Both the position numbers and the translations under genes were made by a program. Source: JASHUC01 sp963849095 (GTDB taxonomy: Bacteria; Pseudomonadota; Gammaproteobacteria; Steroidobacterales; Steroidobacteraceae). From it: 64,000 nt of DNA. The notes below the pieces were generated by a model. It had not been told where the DNA came from and did not search any database. It saw nothing but the letters and a program-made list of their open reading frames with translations. Positions 9,504 to 18,638 of this stretch are shown piece by piece (positions within the stretch are counted from its first letter, which is position 1; every line of letters begins with the position of its first letter). The stretch is from the NCBI GenBank assembly GCA_963849095.1, contig CAWKGA010000005.1, positions 62,001 to 126,000 on the forward strand, in the 5' to 3' direction.

Positions 9504-11675
9504 ATGCGAATCGCCATGAAGCGGCGGACCGGGCTTGTCATTGCTCTAGCAGTCGTGGTTGTCGGTGTGCTGGGGATCTATAACCTAGTGGGATACGTGG
9601 GATCGGATGCGAATTTGAGCGGGCACTCCACCGCCAGAATATCGCACGCTGTCACATGCCGGGCACGGCTATTTGTTCAGAAGGCTGACGGCGCAGTCCC
9701 TGAGGTTTCATGGACCGACCTGTGGGCGATGACGCGGCTAAGGCGCGGGTTTCATTGCGCCGACGCGAGTAGCTTGGCGGCCGACCTGCAGTACAGCTCA
9801 GTCGCGACCCAAGACGATGTCCAGGAAGGTGCGCATATTTTTCGCGAAAGGTGCACTGGATGCCATGGCATCCATGGTTCGGGGGGGCCGTTTGCGCCAT
9901 CGCTGATCAGATCGCGGCTCACCGCTGGCGATAGCGATCTAGCCATCTATCAAGTGCTGAGAAACGGCCGGCCCGGAACGGCAATGCAGCGCGTCGATTT
10001 GCCGCCACGGAAACTTCTGCAAATCATCGCCTACGTGACAACGCTAGGCGCTCGCTCGGTGTCGGCTGATAAATCCGGAGTACCGCGACCGTCTATCGAG
10101 GTCAGCAGCGAACGCTTGCAGGCCGCCGGGGCCAGCACCGACGAATGGCTGACGTATTCCGGCTCCTATGATGGATCGAGGCATACGACGCTCGACCAAA
10201 TTACACCGGCCAATGTTGCCAATCTGCGGATCCGGTGGATCAAACAATTCGATATCAACGATTCGAACATCGAAGCCACACCGCTGGTTATCGACGGCGT
10301 TATATTCTTCGTTCCGGATGCGTCGCATGTGCTCGCTCTGGATGCCAGAACCGGCGATGTGATTTGGGAATACGAGAGATCATTTCCAGCAGACTTGCCG
10401 CCAGGCTACGGACAGGTGAACCGGGGGCTCGCGGTGTATGGCAGTACGCTCTTTCTTGGCGGTCCGGATGGTCATTTGATCGCGATAAACGCCAACGACG
10501 GCACCGTCATCTGGCAGACGGTCGTGGCAAGCCCGTCCGATGGATACTCGATCACGCTGGCACCTCTTGTCGTACATCATTCTGTCATCGTTGGGCTCTC
10601 AGGAGGTGATTACGGAAGTCGCGGCTTTCTCGCTGCGTACGATGTGGCGACCGGCAAACAACAATGGAAGTTCGATACTATTCCGGCTCCCGGCGAATTC
10701 GGACATCAAACGTGGGGGAACAGCGACGCCTGGCGCACAGGCGGTGGCGGGGCATGGGTCACCGGAAGTTATGATCCGACCACCGACTTGCTGTATTGGG
10801 GCGTCGGCAATCCAGGCCCGGGTTTTGACGGCGACGTGCGGCCTGGAGATAACCTGTTCACCTGTAGCGTGATTGCCCTGCAGGCGAGTACCGGCAAGCT
10901 CGCGTGGTATTTCCAGTTCACCCCGCACGATGATCACGACCGGGATGCGGGCCAGACGCCGGTTCTTGCGGATCTTACGATCAAAGGTGTCGCTCGCAAG
11001 GTGATCCTTTGGCCCAACAGGAACGGGTTCTATTACGTCCTTGACCGGATCACCGGACAGTTCCTAGTTGGGGTGCCATTTGTCGAGACAGATTGGGCAA
11101 CGGCCCTTACCCCGAGCGGACGACCGATTCTGACGGATGCTGCCAAGGTAACCACTGCCGGGCGCCGCACGAAACCAGGCATCAATGGCGCGGTGAACTG
11201 GCAGAACCCAACTTTCGATCGGGGCCGGGGGACTATATTCATCCCCGCGGTAGAGAGCAGTTCGGTTTTCACGAAGTCCCCTCCGGGTGCAGTCATCGAA
11301 AAAGGAAAGGGACTGTACTACGGCAGCGGTTCCAGCCAATCTGAGCCAGGAATCAATGAAGTGGTCGCGCTCGACGGCGTGACTGGCCAGCGCAAATGGC
11401 GGCACACCACTCCGACCGACAGTTCCGACAGCGGGGGGCACAGTAACTCGAGTTACAGTGGCTTGCTTTCGACAGGGTCGGGGCTGGTGTTTGGAGCATC
11501 CGGGGGTGTTCTCTTCGCGCTCGATGCCGATAGCGGGCGGGAGCTTTGGCGTCTACCGCTCGGTGGGACCACCAAATCCCCTCCGGTTTCATTCACAATC
11601 GACGGATATCAGGCGATTGCCGTGGCCGCCGGACGGGCGCTGTTTGTGCTAGGGCTGGAGGGAACCGCGAAATGA
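9504..11675 (+). CDS. PQQ-dependent dehydrogenase with N-terminal cytochrome c domain
   Basis: 723 aa from ATG 9504 (a second ATG at 9516 is possible). An N-terminal hydrophobic segment (about residues 9-31) exports or anchors it. A single heme c site CTGCH is at 117-121, followed by an eight-bladed PQQ propeller beginning near residue 200 with repeated W-docking segments such as ALDARTGDVIWEY. The vicinal Cys pair seen in methanol/ethanol dehydrogenases is absent. The active-site region reads HDDHDRDAGQ, giving an Asp-x-Asp pair. It would oxidise an alcohol or sugar in the periplasm and pass electrons to its own heme. Its stop overlaps the next gene by 4 bp. The cytochrome domain is N-terminal here but C-terminal in the other complete PQQ enzyme of this window. 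Base composition is visibly less GC-rich than the flanks. Confidence 0.85.
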   Translation: MRIAMKRRTGLVIALAVVVVGVLGIYNLVGYVGSDANLSGHSTARISHAVTCRARLFVQKADGAVPEVSWTDLWAMTRLRRGFHCADASSLAADLQYSSVATQDDVQEGAHIFRERCTGCHGIHGSGGPFAPSLIRSRLTAGDSDLAIYQVLRNGRPGTAMQRVDLPPRKLLQIIAYVTTLGARSVSADKSGVPRPSIEVSSERLQAAGASTDEWLTYSGSYDGSRHTTLDQITPANVANLRIRWIKQFDINDSNIEATPLVIDGVIFFVPDASHVLALDARTGDVIWEYERSFPADLPPGYGQVNRGLAVYGSTLFLGGPDGHLIAINANDGTVIWQTVVASPSDGYSITLAPLVVHHSVIVGLSGGDYGSRGFLAAYDVATGKQQWKFDTIPAPGEFGHQTWGNSDAWRTGGGGAWVTGSYDPTTDLLYWGVGNPGPGFDGDVRPGDNLFTCSVIALQASTGKLAWYFQFTPHDDHDRDAGQTPVLADLTIKGVARKVILWPNRNGFYYVLDRITGQFLVGVPFVETDWATALTPSGRPILTDAAKVTTAGRRTKPGINGAVNWQNPTFDRGRGTIFIPAVESSSVFTKSPPGAVIEKGKGLYYGSGSSQSEPGINEVVALDGVTGQRKWRHTTPTDSSDSGGHSNSSYSGLLSTGSGLVFGASGGVLFALDADSGRELWRLPLGGTTKSPPVSFTIDGYQAIAVAAGRALFVLGLEGTAK

Positions 11676-12772
11676 TCAATCCGGAAACTGCGCGGCAGCC
11701 AAGACAGTCTAGAGTAAACGTCGCGTTGCAGAGCGCGCCGATCTCCGGCGCATGGATCGAAGCATGGGAGGGTCTTTTCGCGCACCGTCTCACGATCTAC
11801 ATATGCATACTTTTGGTTGCTTCTGTCGGCGCCTATGGATATGGGATCCGAACACGCGGGATCTTCGCCTGCCCAGCAAACGGATACGGTGCCGATCGAT
11901 ACGTGGCGAATTGCAACGTACCCAATTATGGCGACTACGAGCACGGGGCATTCCAGTTCAATTTGGAGCCTTCCGCACAGGATGCGGTCAGAAATGCCCA
12001 GGTACTGTTTCTTGGAAATAGCCGGCTTCAAATAGCACTCTCTACTGACCAAACCGAACGGTGGTTTGCGGCGAATTCGGGTCGGTATTACTTACTGGGG
12101 TTCGGCGATTTCGGAAACTCGCTTTTCGAAGGCGATCTTCTGCTCCGAATCCGTCCACGTGCCGATGTTTATGTCATTGACGTAGATGATTTCTTTGAGC
12201 GATCCGAAACGGCGGAAGTGAGAACGGTCCTGCACGATCCGAACGCGCGCAGCGAGTACGAGGCGAAGCGGCTTTGGCAACACGTGCACAAGCGGATTTG
12301 CGGAGCCTTCGCGGCGCTTTGCGGACACCAGCTCGTTGTGTTCCGTTCGCGCGATACCGGGGCGTACTACTCGGAAGGGCGGTGGGGGAGGGGAAACGCA
12401 GCGCCCGTTTCATACGACGCGGTTGTTGATCGGAACCTGGCTAACGCGAGCATCGCAACGGCCGTCGACTTCCTGTCACGCTTCACCCGGAAGAAATGTG
12501 TCATTCTGACGATTGTTCCCACCGTTGGCACACAAATCGGAATTGCGAAAGCCATCGCGAGCGGTGTGGGTTTGCCGCTCGTCACGCCAGGGATCGTGGA
12601 AGGACTCCGGACACGGGATGGGTCACACTTGGATGAGCCAAGTGCGCGACGCTGGGCTCAATCTTTTTTTCAGATGGCGGGACCAGAGATTCGATCGTGC
12701 CTGAACAGCGACAATGCAGCGGCCCGCCAACGTCCGCCCTCCACTGGTAGGAGAGGCCGCGGTGCTGTTTAA
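11672..12772 (+). CDS. SGNH-hydrolase-like membrane-anchored protein, MBOAT partner
   Basis: 366 aa starting at an ATGA overlap with the PQQ dehydrogenase. One transmembrane helix at about 42-58 is followed by a periplasmic domain. LFLGNSRLQIA places Ser117 in a block-I-like GNS motif, and DGSHLD at 316-321 supplies the Asp-x-x-His of block V; together these resemble an SGNH/AlgJ-DltD-type catalytic triad. Such proteins commonly pair with MBOAT acyltransferases to move acyl groups onto glycans. The next gene starts within its last codons (11-bp overlap), which fits that partnership. Substrate is unknown. Overall similarity to named families was not recognisable, so this call depends on motifs and context. 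Confidence 0.65.
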   Translation: MINPETARQPRQSRVNVALQSAPISGAWIEAWEGLFAHRLTIYICILLVASVGAYGYGIRTRGIFACPANGYGADRYVANCNVPNYGDYEHGAFQFNLEPSAQDAVRNAQVLFLGNSRLQIALSTDQTERWFAANSGRYYLLGFGDFGNSLFEGDLLLRIRPRADVYVIDVDDFFERSETAEVRTVLHDPNARSEYEAKRLWQHVHKRICGAFAALCGHQLVVFRSRDTGAYYSEGRWGRGNAAPVSYDAVVDRNLANASIATAVDFLSRFTRKKCVILTIVPTVGTQIGIAKAIASGVGLPLVTPGIVEGLRTRDGSHLDEPSARRWAQSFFQMAGPEIRSCLNSDNAAARQRPPSTGRRGRGAV

Positions 12773-14396
12773 CTCCGCTGGATTCCTCTTCGGTTTCGCG
12801 CCGATAGCTGTACTCGTATTCTATTTGGTCGGCAAGTTCTCCCGCGTATCGGCGATCCGGTGGCTGATCGTCGTGTCTATCGTGTTTTACGGATGGTGGC
12901 GACCACTGAACGTACTGATCATCGGTCCCTCGGTCCTCGTCAACTATGTTTTGGCAAGAGCCCTGCTGCGGCTGAATCAGAATGAGCATTCGCGCCGTAC
13001 GTCAAAAGTAGTTCTCGTGCTGGGAATTTTGTTCAACGTGGTATTCCTGGGTGTCTTTAAATATACCGATTTCGTAGCCGGTACCATCAATGATGTGTTT
13101 GATGCACATCTTTTGCTTTTGCATATCATCCTGCCGCTGGGCATATCGTTCATTACCTTCCAGAAGATTGCATTTCTGATCGATGTGCAGGCGGAGCGCA
13201 TTAAGTCCTTCACCTTCCAGGACTTCTGCACGTTCGTGCTGTTCTTTCCCCAGCTTATCGCCGGTCCGATCGTACACTATCGCGAGATGATGCCACAGTT
13301 CCATGCCACTTCATGCCGGTTCAAGCCGGAGAACGTGGCCGTCGGTCTTACGCTATTGCTTTTCGGTCTGTTCAAGAAAGTGGTACTGGCCGACAAGATG
13401 GCGCCCCTGGTTACACCAATCTATGAACACGCCGTTGCGGGCGCCCATATCCCTTTCTTGGCGGCGTGGATGGCGGCAATCGGCTTCACTTTGCAAATCT
13501 ATTTCGATTTTTCCGGCTATACCGACATGGCACTTGGTTTGGCCCGCTTGTTCGGAATCAAGCTGCCGCCGAACTTCAACTCACCGCTTCGCGCGTCGAA
13601 CATAATCGATTTCTGGCTTCGCTGGCACATGACGCTCACGCGATTCTTGACAGCGTACATCTATAACCCATTGGCGATAACGTTGACGAGACGCCGCCTG
13701 GCAAAGGGGCGCCCGGGATTTGGCGGACGGAATACGACGCTCGGCGCATTCGTCTCTCTACTCATGGGTCCCACCCTCCTGACGATGTGCATCGCAGGGA
13801 TTTGGCACGGTGCGGGCTATGGTTTCGTTGTCTGGGGCCTGCTCCATGGTATTTATATAACCATCAATCACGCGTGGCGTCTGGCGGCTGTGCGGCTTTG
13901 GCCGGACAAGCCTAGCTACGACCGCTTTATGAAGCCAGTGGGACAGCTCGTGACCTTTATCACAGTCAGTGCGACGATGATCTTCTTTCGAGCTCCGACG
14001 ATAACGTCGGCCCTGGACCTCGTGAAGGGCATCGTGGGGATGAGCGGTCTCGGGGTACCGCAGGATCTGCTTGGCAGATTGGGGCCTCTCGCCGGAATCC
14101 TGCATAGCATCGGGGTTGTCGGCGAGGCGGGGAGCGGGCAGGATTTCCTAAGTACAGGAAGATGGATCTGCGTCCTGATGTTCATAGCTCTTGCTCTTCC
14201 CAACACACTGCAAATCCTGGATCGTTATGAACCGGCCCTCGGCGTAAGGCCACGACCGGCGGGACTATCAATTGGAAAAATTAGGATCTTGGAATGGAGT
14301 CCCTCGCTGTCTTGGGCAATTGCGATGTCGGCCGTCGCAGCGATCGCATTCGTCTCCATCCTCGGCCCCAGTGACTTTTTGTACTGGCAGTTCTAG
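12762..14396 (+). CDS. MBOAT family O-acyltransferase (AlgI-like)
   Basis: 544 aa from GTG 12762, chosen because AGGAG stands eight bases upstream and the protein then begins MLFNSAGFLFGFAP, as AlgI-type proteins do. Many transmembrane helices. The family signature is LRWHMTLTRFL, then GIWHGAGYGFVVWGLLHG, with the invariant histidines at about 349 and 362. These enzymes move acyl groups across the inner membrane onto exported polysaccharide together with a periplasmic SGNH-like partner, here the overlapping upstream gene. The acyl donor could be the locus ACP (inference). Composition is lower in GC than neighbouring operons. Confidence 0.9.
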   Translation: MLFNSAGFLFGFAPIAVLVFYLVGKFSRVSAIRWLIVVSIVFYGWWRPLNVLIIGPSVLVNYVLARALLRLNQNEHSRRTSKVVLVLGILFNVVFLGVFKYTDFVAGTINDVFDAHLLLLHIILPLGISFITFQKIAFLIDVQAERIKSFTFQDFCTFVLFFPQLIAGPIVHYREMMPQFHATSCRFKPENVAVGLTLLLFGLFKKVVLADKMAPLVTPIYEHAVAGAHIPFLAAWMAAIGFTLQIYFDFSGYTDMALGLARLFGIKLPPNFNSPLRASNIIDFWLRWHMTLTRFLTAYIYNPLAITLTRRRLAKGRPGFGGRNTTLGAFVSLLMGPTLLTMCIAGIWHGAGYGFVVWGLLHGIYITINHAWRLAAVRLWPDKPSYDRFMKPVGQLVTFITVSATMIFFRAPTITSALDLVKGIVGMSGLGVPQDLLGRLGPLAGILHSIGVVGEAGSGQDFLSTGRWICVLMFIALALPNTLQILDRYEPALGVRPRPAGLSIGKIRILEWSPSLSWAIAMSAVAAIAFVSILGPSDFLYWQF

Positions 14397-14434
14397 CGCC
14401 GGAAGTAGAAGCTGTTAAGTGGCAGGGAGGATTC

Positions 14435-15928
14435 ATGGTTGCAAGGATCTTTGACTCTCAGAATCACGCCCGCTTCGCGCAGTTGAGTCGCGACTACAAC
14501 CCGATCCACGTCGATCCCCTCGCGGCTCGGCGTACCCAGGCGGGTGCCCCGATCGTGCACGGCATTCATTCGCTGCTACGGCTACTCGAAGACTGCATCG
14601 TCCAGGAAGGGGCAGCACGCCCCCGCGCGAGGAATCTGAGGGCTCAGTTCAAGAAGCCGATCTATGTCGGCGATGCGGCCAGTCTGGAGGTCACGCGTGC
14701 GACATCGGAGACCTTGCGCGCGCGGATTTGCGTTGACGGCACGGAGACGGTCGTCGCTTCGATCGGATTCACGGAGAGAGAGGTGGCGCCGGCCCCGCGC
14801 GATGTGCGCCGTGAGCGCGATCTGGCACCCATCATCTCGGTACCTGCGGCCCCGAACGAGCTCGGTATCGAAGAGATGAACGGTAGTTCGGGACGCTTGC
14901 CGTTTGGAGAGTCGGTCGAGCAGGTGCGGCTGATGTTTCCTGTCGCGGCCGGTTACTTCGGCGCGCCGCAGGTCGGCGCGCTGATCTGTTCGTCCTGCCT
15001 CGTCGGCATGGTCGTTCCCGGCCTGCACTCGCTGTTTGCGGCACTCGATGTCTCGTTCGTCGAAGGCGCGGGACCTCCCGACGCACTCGAGTTCGCGGTA
15101 ACGTGGGTGGAGCCGCGATTTCGACGGGTCCGGATCGGAATTCGTGGAGGAGGCGTGGAGGGTACACTCGAGACTATGGTGCGCCCAACTCCTGTCATGC
15201 AAGCAACGATGGAGAGCGTTACGCCGCTCGTCGACAGGCATCAGTGCCGAGGCTCTACAGCGCTGATCGTGGGGGGGTCGCGTGGACTCGGGGAGCTGAC
15301 GGCCAAGCTCGTTGCCGCGGCGGGTGGAAGAGTCATCATCACGCATGCGACCGGCAAGAGTGACGCGGAGGCGGTGGCGAGAGAGATCACGAATGCGGGT
15401 GGGGAATGCGGAACGATGCCCTACGATGTGCTTCTCCCTGCGACTCAGCAGCTTGGCGCGCTGGGTGAGAGAATTCCAACCCATGTCTACTACTTTGCAA
15501 CCCCAACCATTGCGCGCCGAAAGGCGCTGCCCTTCGATCTGAGTCGCTTCAGGGACTTCAATGCTTTCTATGTCTCGGGATTTCTCGATCTCGTGCGAGC
15601 GTGTATTCAACTGACACCTCAGGGCGTCAGGGTCTTCTATCCGTCAACCGTATTCGTCGAGACGAGGCCCGCGGACATGACGGAATACGCAATGTCGAAA
15701 GCCGCCGCAGAAGTGCTGTGCTCCGATATCGATAAATACCTTCCGGGAGCGCACGTGCTCGTGCGCAGGCTCCCCCGGCTGCTCACGGATCAAACGAGCG
15801 CGCTGCTCAACTCCGCTGTCCTCGATCCCGTGCAGGCGCTCTTGCCCATCATCCGGGAGATGCACGCGGACACGGGAGCGTCGGCCGACTACGCGCAGCC
15901 CGGTGGCGGCAGCGTATCGGGCAGCTGA
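14435..15928 (+). CDS. MaoC-like dehydratase fused to short-chain ketoreductase
   Basis: 497 aa. The N-terminal hot-dog domain has the hydratase motif DYNPIHVDPLAARR with Asp20 and His25, and GAPIVHGIHS. A less clear middle region (about 140-270) may be a second hot-dog. The C-terminal domain is a Rossmann SDR: nucleotide motif LIVGGSRGLGELT near 277 and catalytic Tyr418/Lys422 in YAMSKAAAE. Together the two activities could reduce and dehydrate, or hydrate, a 3-oxo/3-hydroxyacyl thioester on ACP or CoA, supplying an unusual acyl group for the acyltransferases upstream (inference). It lies 38 bp after MBOAT on the same strand. The SDR domain is about 230 residues and appears complete. Confidence 0.8.
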   Translation: MVARIFDSQNHARFAQLSRDYNPIHVDPLAARRTQAGAPIVHGIHSLLRLLEDCIVQEGAARPRARNLRAQFKKPIYVGDAASLEVTRATSETLRARICVDGTETVVASIGFTEREVAPAPRDVRRERDLAPIISVPAAPNELGIEEMNGSSGRLPFGESVEQVRLMFPVAAGYFGAPQVGALICSSCLVGMVVPGLHSLFAALDVSFVEGAGPPDALEFAVTWVEPRFRRVRIGIRGGGVEGTLETMVRPTPVMQATMESVTPLVDRHQCRGSTALIVGGSRGLGELTAKLVAAAGGRVIITHATGKSDAEAVAREITNAGGECGTMPYDVLLPATQQLGALGERIPTHVYYFATPTIARRKALPFDLSRFRDFNAFYVSGFLDLVRACIQLTPQGVRVFYPSTVFVETRPADMTEYAMSKAAAEVLCSDIDKYLPGAHVLVRRLPRLLTDQTSALLNSAVLDPVQALLPIIREMHADTGASADYAQPGGGSVSGS

Positions 15929-16004
15929 GTGCTGGCATTGGTACAGCGGGAACGGGACTCTTCATGTGTGACTTCCCCCATCACAAGAGGCATACTGCGT
16001 TCGC

Positions 16005-17249
16005 ATGACGCCCCCACCATGCCGGTTTTGTCATCGTCCCCTGAATCACGTTTTCGTGGATCTCGGGATGTCACCATTTTGTCAGACGCACATCTCGCCC
16101 CAGCAGCTCAACGCGATGGAACCGTTCTATCCGCTGCGAGCCTACGTGTGCAGCAGCTGCCTGCTCGTGCAGCTCGAGGAGTTCGTCGCACCGACCGACA
16201 TCTTTACGGAGTACGCGTATTTCTCGTCCTACTCCGACAGCTGGGTCGAGCATGCGAGGCGCTACTGCGACCAGATCTGTGAACGATTCGGTTTGAGGCA
16301 GGGAAGCTTCGTCGCGGAAATCGCGAGCAACGACGGCTACCTCCTGCAGCACTTCGTCGCCCGCGGCATCCCGGTGCTCGGCATCGAGCCGGCCAAGAAC
16401 GTCGCTCAGGCCGCGATCGCCAAGGGAATCCGCACGATCACTCCATTTTTCGGGCGAAATTCGGCCGCGCAGATCCGCAGCGAATTCGGTGCTCCGGATC
16501 TGCTCCTGGGCAACAACGTCCTCGCTCACGTGCCGGACATCAACGATTTCGTGGCGGGAATGCAAATCCTGCTGAAGCCCGACGGCGTCATCACGATGGA
16601 ATTTCCGCATCTGATGCAGCTGATGGAGCTCAATCAGTTCGACACGATCTACCACGAGCACTTCAGCTATTTGTCGTTCACGACCGTGTGCCGTATCTTC
16701 GCGGCTCACCAGTTGACGCTGTTCGACGTGGAACAGCTGCCGACGCATGGCGGCTCGCTGCGTATCTACGCTCGCCACGCGACGGACTCGACGAAGCCCA
16801 TCGGTTCGCGCGTGCGCGAGCTCCTGGAGCTCGAGAGTCGCAAGGGCTACGACCAACTCGAGCGCTATTTGTCGTTCGAGGGGCAGGTCAGTGCGACCAA
16901 GCGTGCGTTGCTCGAGTTTCTTATCGATGCCAAGAATCGCGGCAAGAGGATCGTCGGGTATGGCGCTCCAGGGAAGGGGAACACACTGCTCAATTACTGC
17001 GGCATCCGTACCGACTTTGTCGACTTTACGGTCGACCGGAATCCCTACAAGCAGGGAAAGTTCACTCCGGGTACACACATCCCGATATTCGAGCCGGACC
17101 GGTTGATCGCCGCGCGCCCGGATTACGTCCTCATCCTGCCATGGAATCTCAAGGAGGAGATCATGCAGGCGCTGAGTGGGGAAGGCGGAGTGGGCAGCTG
17201 GGGCGGAAAATTCGTGGTGCCCATCCCGACCGTACGGGTGCTCGAATAA
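16005..17249 (+). CDS. Class I SAM methyltransferase, sugar C-methyltransferase family
   Basis: 414 aa with the three-part layout of NDP-hexose C-methyltransferases. An N-terminal zinc-binding module has Cys6/Cys9 and Cys49/Cys52, a central SAM domain has VAEIASNDGYLLQ at 103-115 and the YHEHFSYLS segment near 222, and a C-terminal domain has GYGAPGKGNTLLNYCG. Known relatives add a methyl group at C3 of a 4-keto-6-deoxy sugar nucleotide to give branched sugars. It precedes the epimerase/RmlC/RfbF cluster, consistent with synthesis of a branched deoxysugar for the surface glycan. The ATG start directly precedes the Cys-rich module. Confidence 0.88.
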   Translation: MTPPPCRFCHRPLNHVFVDLGMSPFCQTHISPQQLNAMEPFYPLRAYVCSSCLLVQLEEFVAPTDIFTEYAYFSSYSDSWVEHARRYCDQICERFGLRQGSFVAEIASNDGYLLQHFVARGIPVLGIEPAKNVAQAAIAKGIRTITPFFGRNSAAQIRSEFGAPDLLLGNNVLAHVPDINDFVAGMQILLKPDGVITMEFPHLMQLMELNQFDTIYHEHFSYLSFTTVCRIFAAHQLTLFDVEQLPTHGGSLRIYARHATDSTKPIGSRVRELLELESRKGYDQLERYLSFEGQVSATKRALLEFLIDAKNRGKRIVGYGAPGKGNTLLNYCGIRTDFVDFTVDRNPYKQGKFTPGTHIPIFEPDRLIAARPDYVLILPWNLKEEIMQALSGEGGVGSWGGKFVVPIPTVRVLE

Positions 17250-17410
17250 GCGAAGAGGAGTCCGGTTGCCTTCGGCACGCCGACGACCAGACGCTGGACA
17301 CGGAGAATGGCAGCTGCCACGACGATAAATAGCGCGTGTGCGGCCTCCGAAGCGCAAGCTCGGCCTCAGGATGAAAGTGGGGCGGCGCAGGTACCCGAGC
17401 CGATACGCAG

Positions 17411-17439
17411 GCGGTTCACCCACGCCTTATGTGAACCGC
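17411..17439. repeat. Perfect 9-bp inverted repeat GCGGTTCAC/GTGAACCGC
   Basis: Arms at 17411-17419 and 17431-17439 with an 11-nt spacer. No T run follows, so a simple intrinsic terminator is unlikely; an operator or an RNA hairpin is possible. Confidence 0.7.
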
Positions 17440-17527
17440 ATCGGCGTTTGCTGCGACCGACTCGGCCACACTTCGTCTTGCGACGAAAGTTTGATAAAAT
17501 GGATTGCGGCCTAGGCTTATAACGATT

Positions 17528-17556
17528 CCCCGCCGTGCGACGCGCGTCGGGCGGGG
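17528..17556. repeat. GC-rich inverted repeat CCCCGCC/GGCGGGG in probable leader
   Basis: 7-bp arms (17528-17534, 17550-17556) around a 15-nt loop that itself contains GACGCGCGTC. It sits just downstream of TATAAC (17518-17523) and about 40 bp before the epimerase start, so it would fold in the 5' leader if transcription starts there. Confidence 0.55.
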
Positions 17557-17594
17557 CCAAAACGAAACGGGGAAAGCCGAACGGAGGGACCCCC

Positions 17595-18638
17595 ATGCGC
17601 GTATTCGTCACGGGAGTGCATGGCTATATCGGCGCCGTACTGGCGCCGTACCTCATTAACCGGGGTCTCGATGTGGTAGGGCTCGATACGGGTTACTACC
17701 GCGACGGATGGCTATTCAGCGACGATCGACGCATGCGGGTGCAGGCCCGCACGGTCAATAAGGATCTACGCGATATCACGAGCGAGGATCTCGACGCCTG
17801 CGACGCCGTCGCGCATCTGGCAGAGCTCTCGAACGATCCGCTGGGCCAGAACAATCCCACGGTGACGCACCGCATCAACCACATGGGTTCGGTCGCTCTC
17901 GCCGAGACGGCTCGCAAGTGCGGTATCCGCCGGTTCGTGTACACCTCCTCGTGTAGCGTTTACGGAGCAGGAACGGGCGAGTTCCTGGATGAGTCGACGA
18001 GACCGAACCCGCAGACGGCGTACGCGGAGTGCAAGGTACTGGTCGAGCGCGATGTCGGTCAGATGAGCGGCGCCGATTTCTGCCCGGTCTTCCTGCGAAA
18101 CGCGACGGCCTACGGACCCTCGCCGCGCATGCGGTTTGATATCGTTCTCAACGACCTCACGGCGATGGCGCACACCACGCGCCGCATCGCCATGGTGAGC
18201 GACGGTAGTCCATGGCGGCCCGTCGTGCACATCGAGGACATCTGCGAAGCCATCTATCGATCGCTCATCGCTCCGGAGGGTGCGGTCAGCGGCAAGATAT
18301 TCAATGTCGGGCAGGATTCGGAGAATTATCGCGTGCGCGAGCTCGCACAGATCGTTGCGGAGGAGTTCCCGGGCTGCGAGCTAAGCGTAGGACCGAGCGG
18401 GGGCGACAACCGCAGCTACCGTGTCCGGTTCGACAGGATCCACCGCGAGTTGCCGGGCTTCGAGTGCCGGCACACGGCGCGTGACGGCGCTCGCGAGCTA
18501 CGCAAGGTGTATGAACGCATCCAGATGTCCACCGACACGTATCAATTTCGCGCCTTCACCCGACTGAAGCAATTGCGCTACCTGCAGGCGACGAACCAGA
18601 TCGATTCCGACTTCCGCTGGCACTGGGATGCTGTTTGA
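17595..18638 (+). CDS. NAD-dependent sugar epimerase/dehydratase
   Basis: 347 aa from ATG 17595, preceded by a strong GGAGGGAC site. Rossmann motif VTGVHGYIGAVL is at the N-terminus, and YTSSCSVYG and YAECK (YxxxK) form the catalytic region. RNATAYGPSPRMRFD and the VHIEDICEAI segment are typical of extended SDRs acting on nucleotide sugars. It opens a tightly packed operon and its end overlaps the RmlC-like gene by 11 bp. The reaction (epimerase, 4,6-dehydratase or 4-ketoreductase) is not decided by these motifs. Confidence 0.88.
   Translation: MRVFVTGVHGYIGAVLAPYLINRGLDVVGLDTGYYRDGWLFSDDRRMRVQARTVNKDLRDITSEDLDACDAVAHLAELSNDPLGQNNPTVTHRINHMGSVALAETARKCGIRRFVYTSSCSVYGAGTGEFLDESTRPNPQTAYAECKVLVERDVGQMSGADFCPVFLRNATAYGPSPRMRFDIVLNDLTAMAHTTRRIAMVSDGSPWRPVVHIEDICEAIYRSLIAPEGAVSGKIFNVGQDSENYRVRELAQIVAEEFPGCELSVGPSGGDNRSYRVRFDRIHRELPGFECRHTARDGARELRKVYERIQMSTDTYQFRAFTRLKQLRYLQATNQIDSDFRWHWDAV

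Larger units (their letters stand above)
17250..17594. other. 345-bp gap with inverted repeats ahead of sugar gene cluster
   Basis: No convincing gene. It holds two clear inverted repeats (listed separately) and an AT-richer stretch at 17490-17523 with TTGATA and TATAAC boxes. The spacing between these boxes is 21 bp, too long for a good sigma-70 promoter. A strong ribosome-binding site (GGAGGGAC, 17583-17590) lies just before the next start. It probably contains the promoter and a structured leader for the 17.6-23.0 kb operon. Confidence 0.5.

Noticed and set aside
17307..17522. 71-codon open frame in the gap before the sugar operon
   Set aside because: No ribosome-binding site, no motif, and it spans both an inverted repeat and the candidate promoter.
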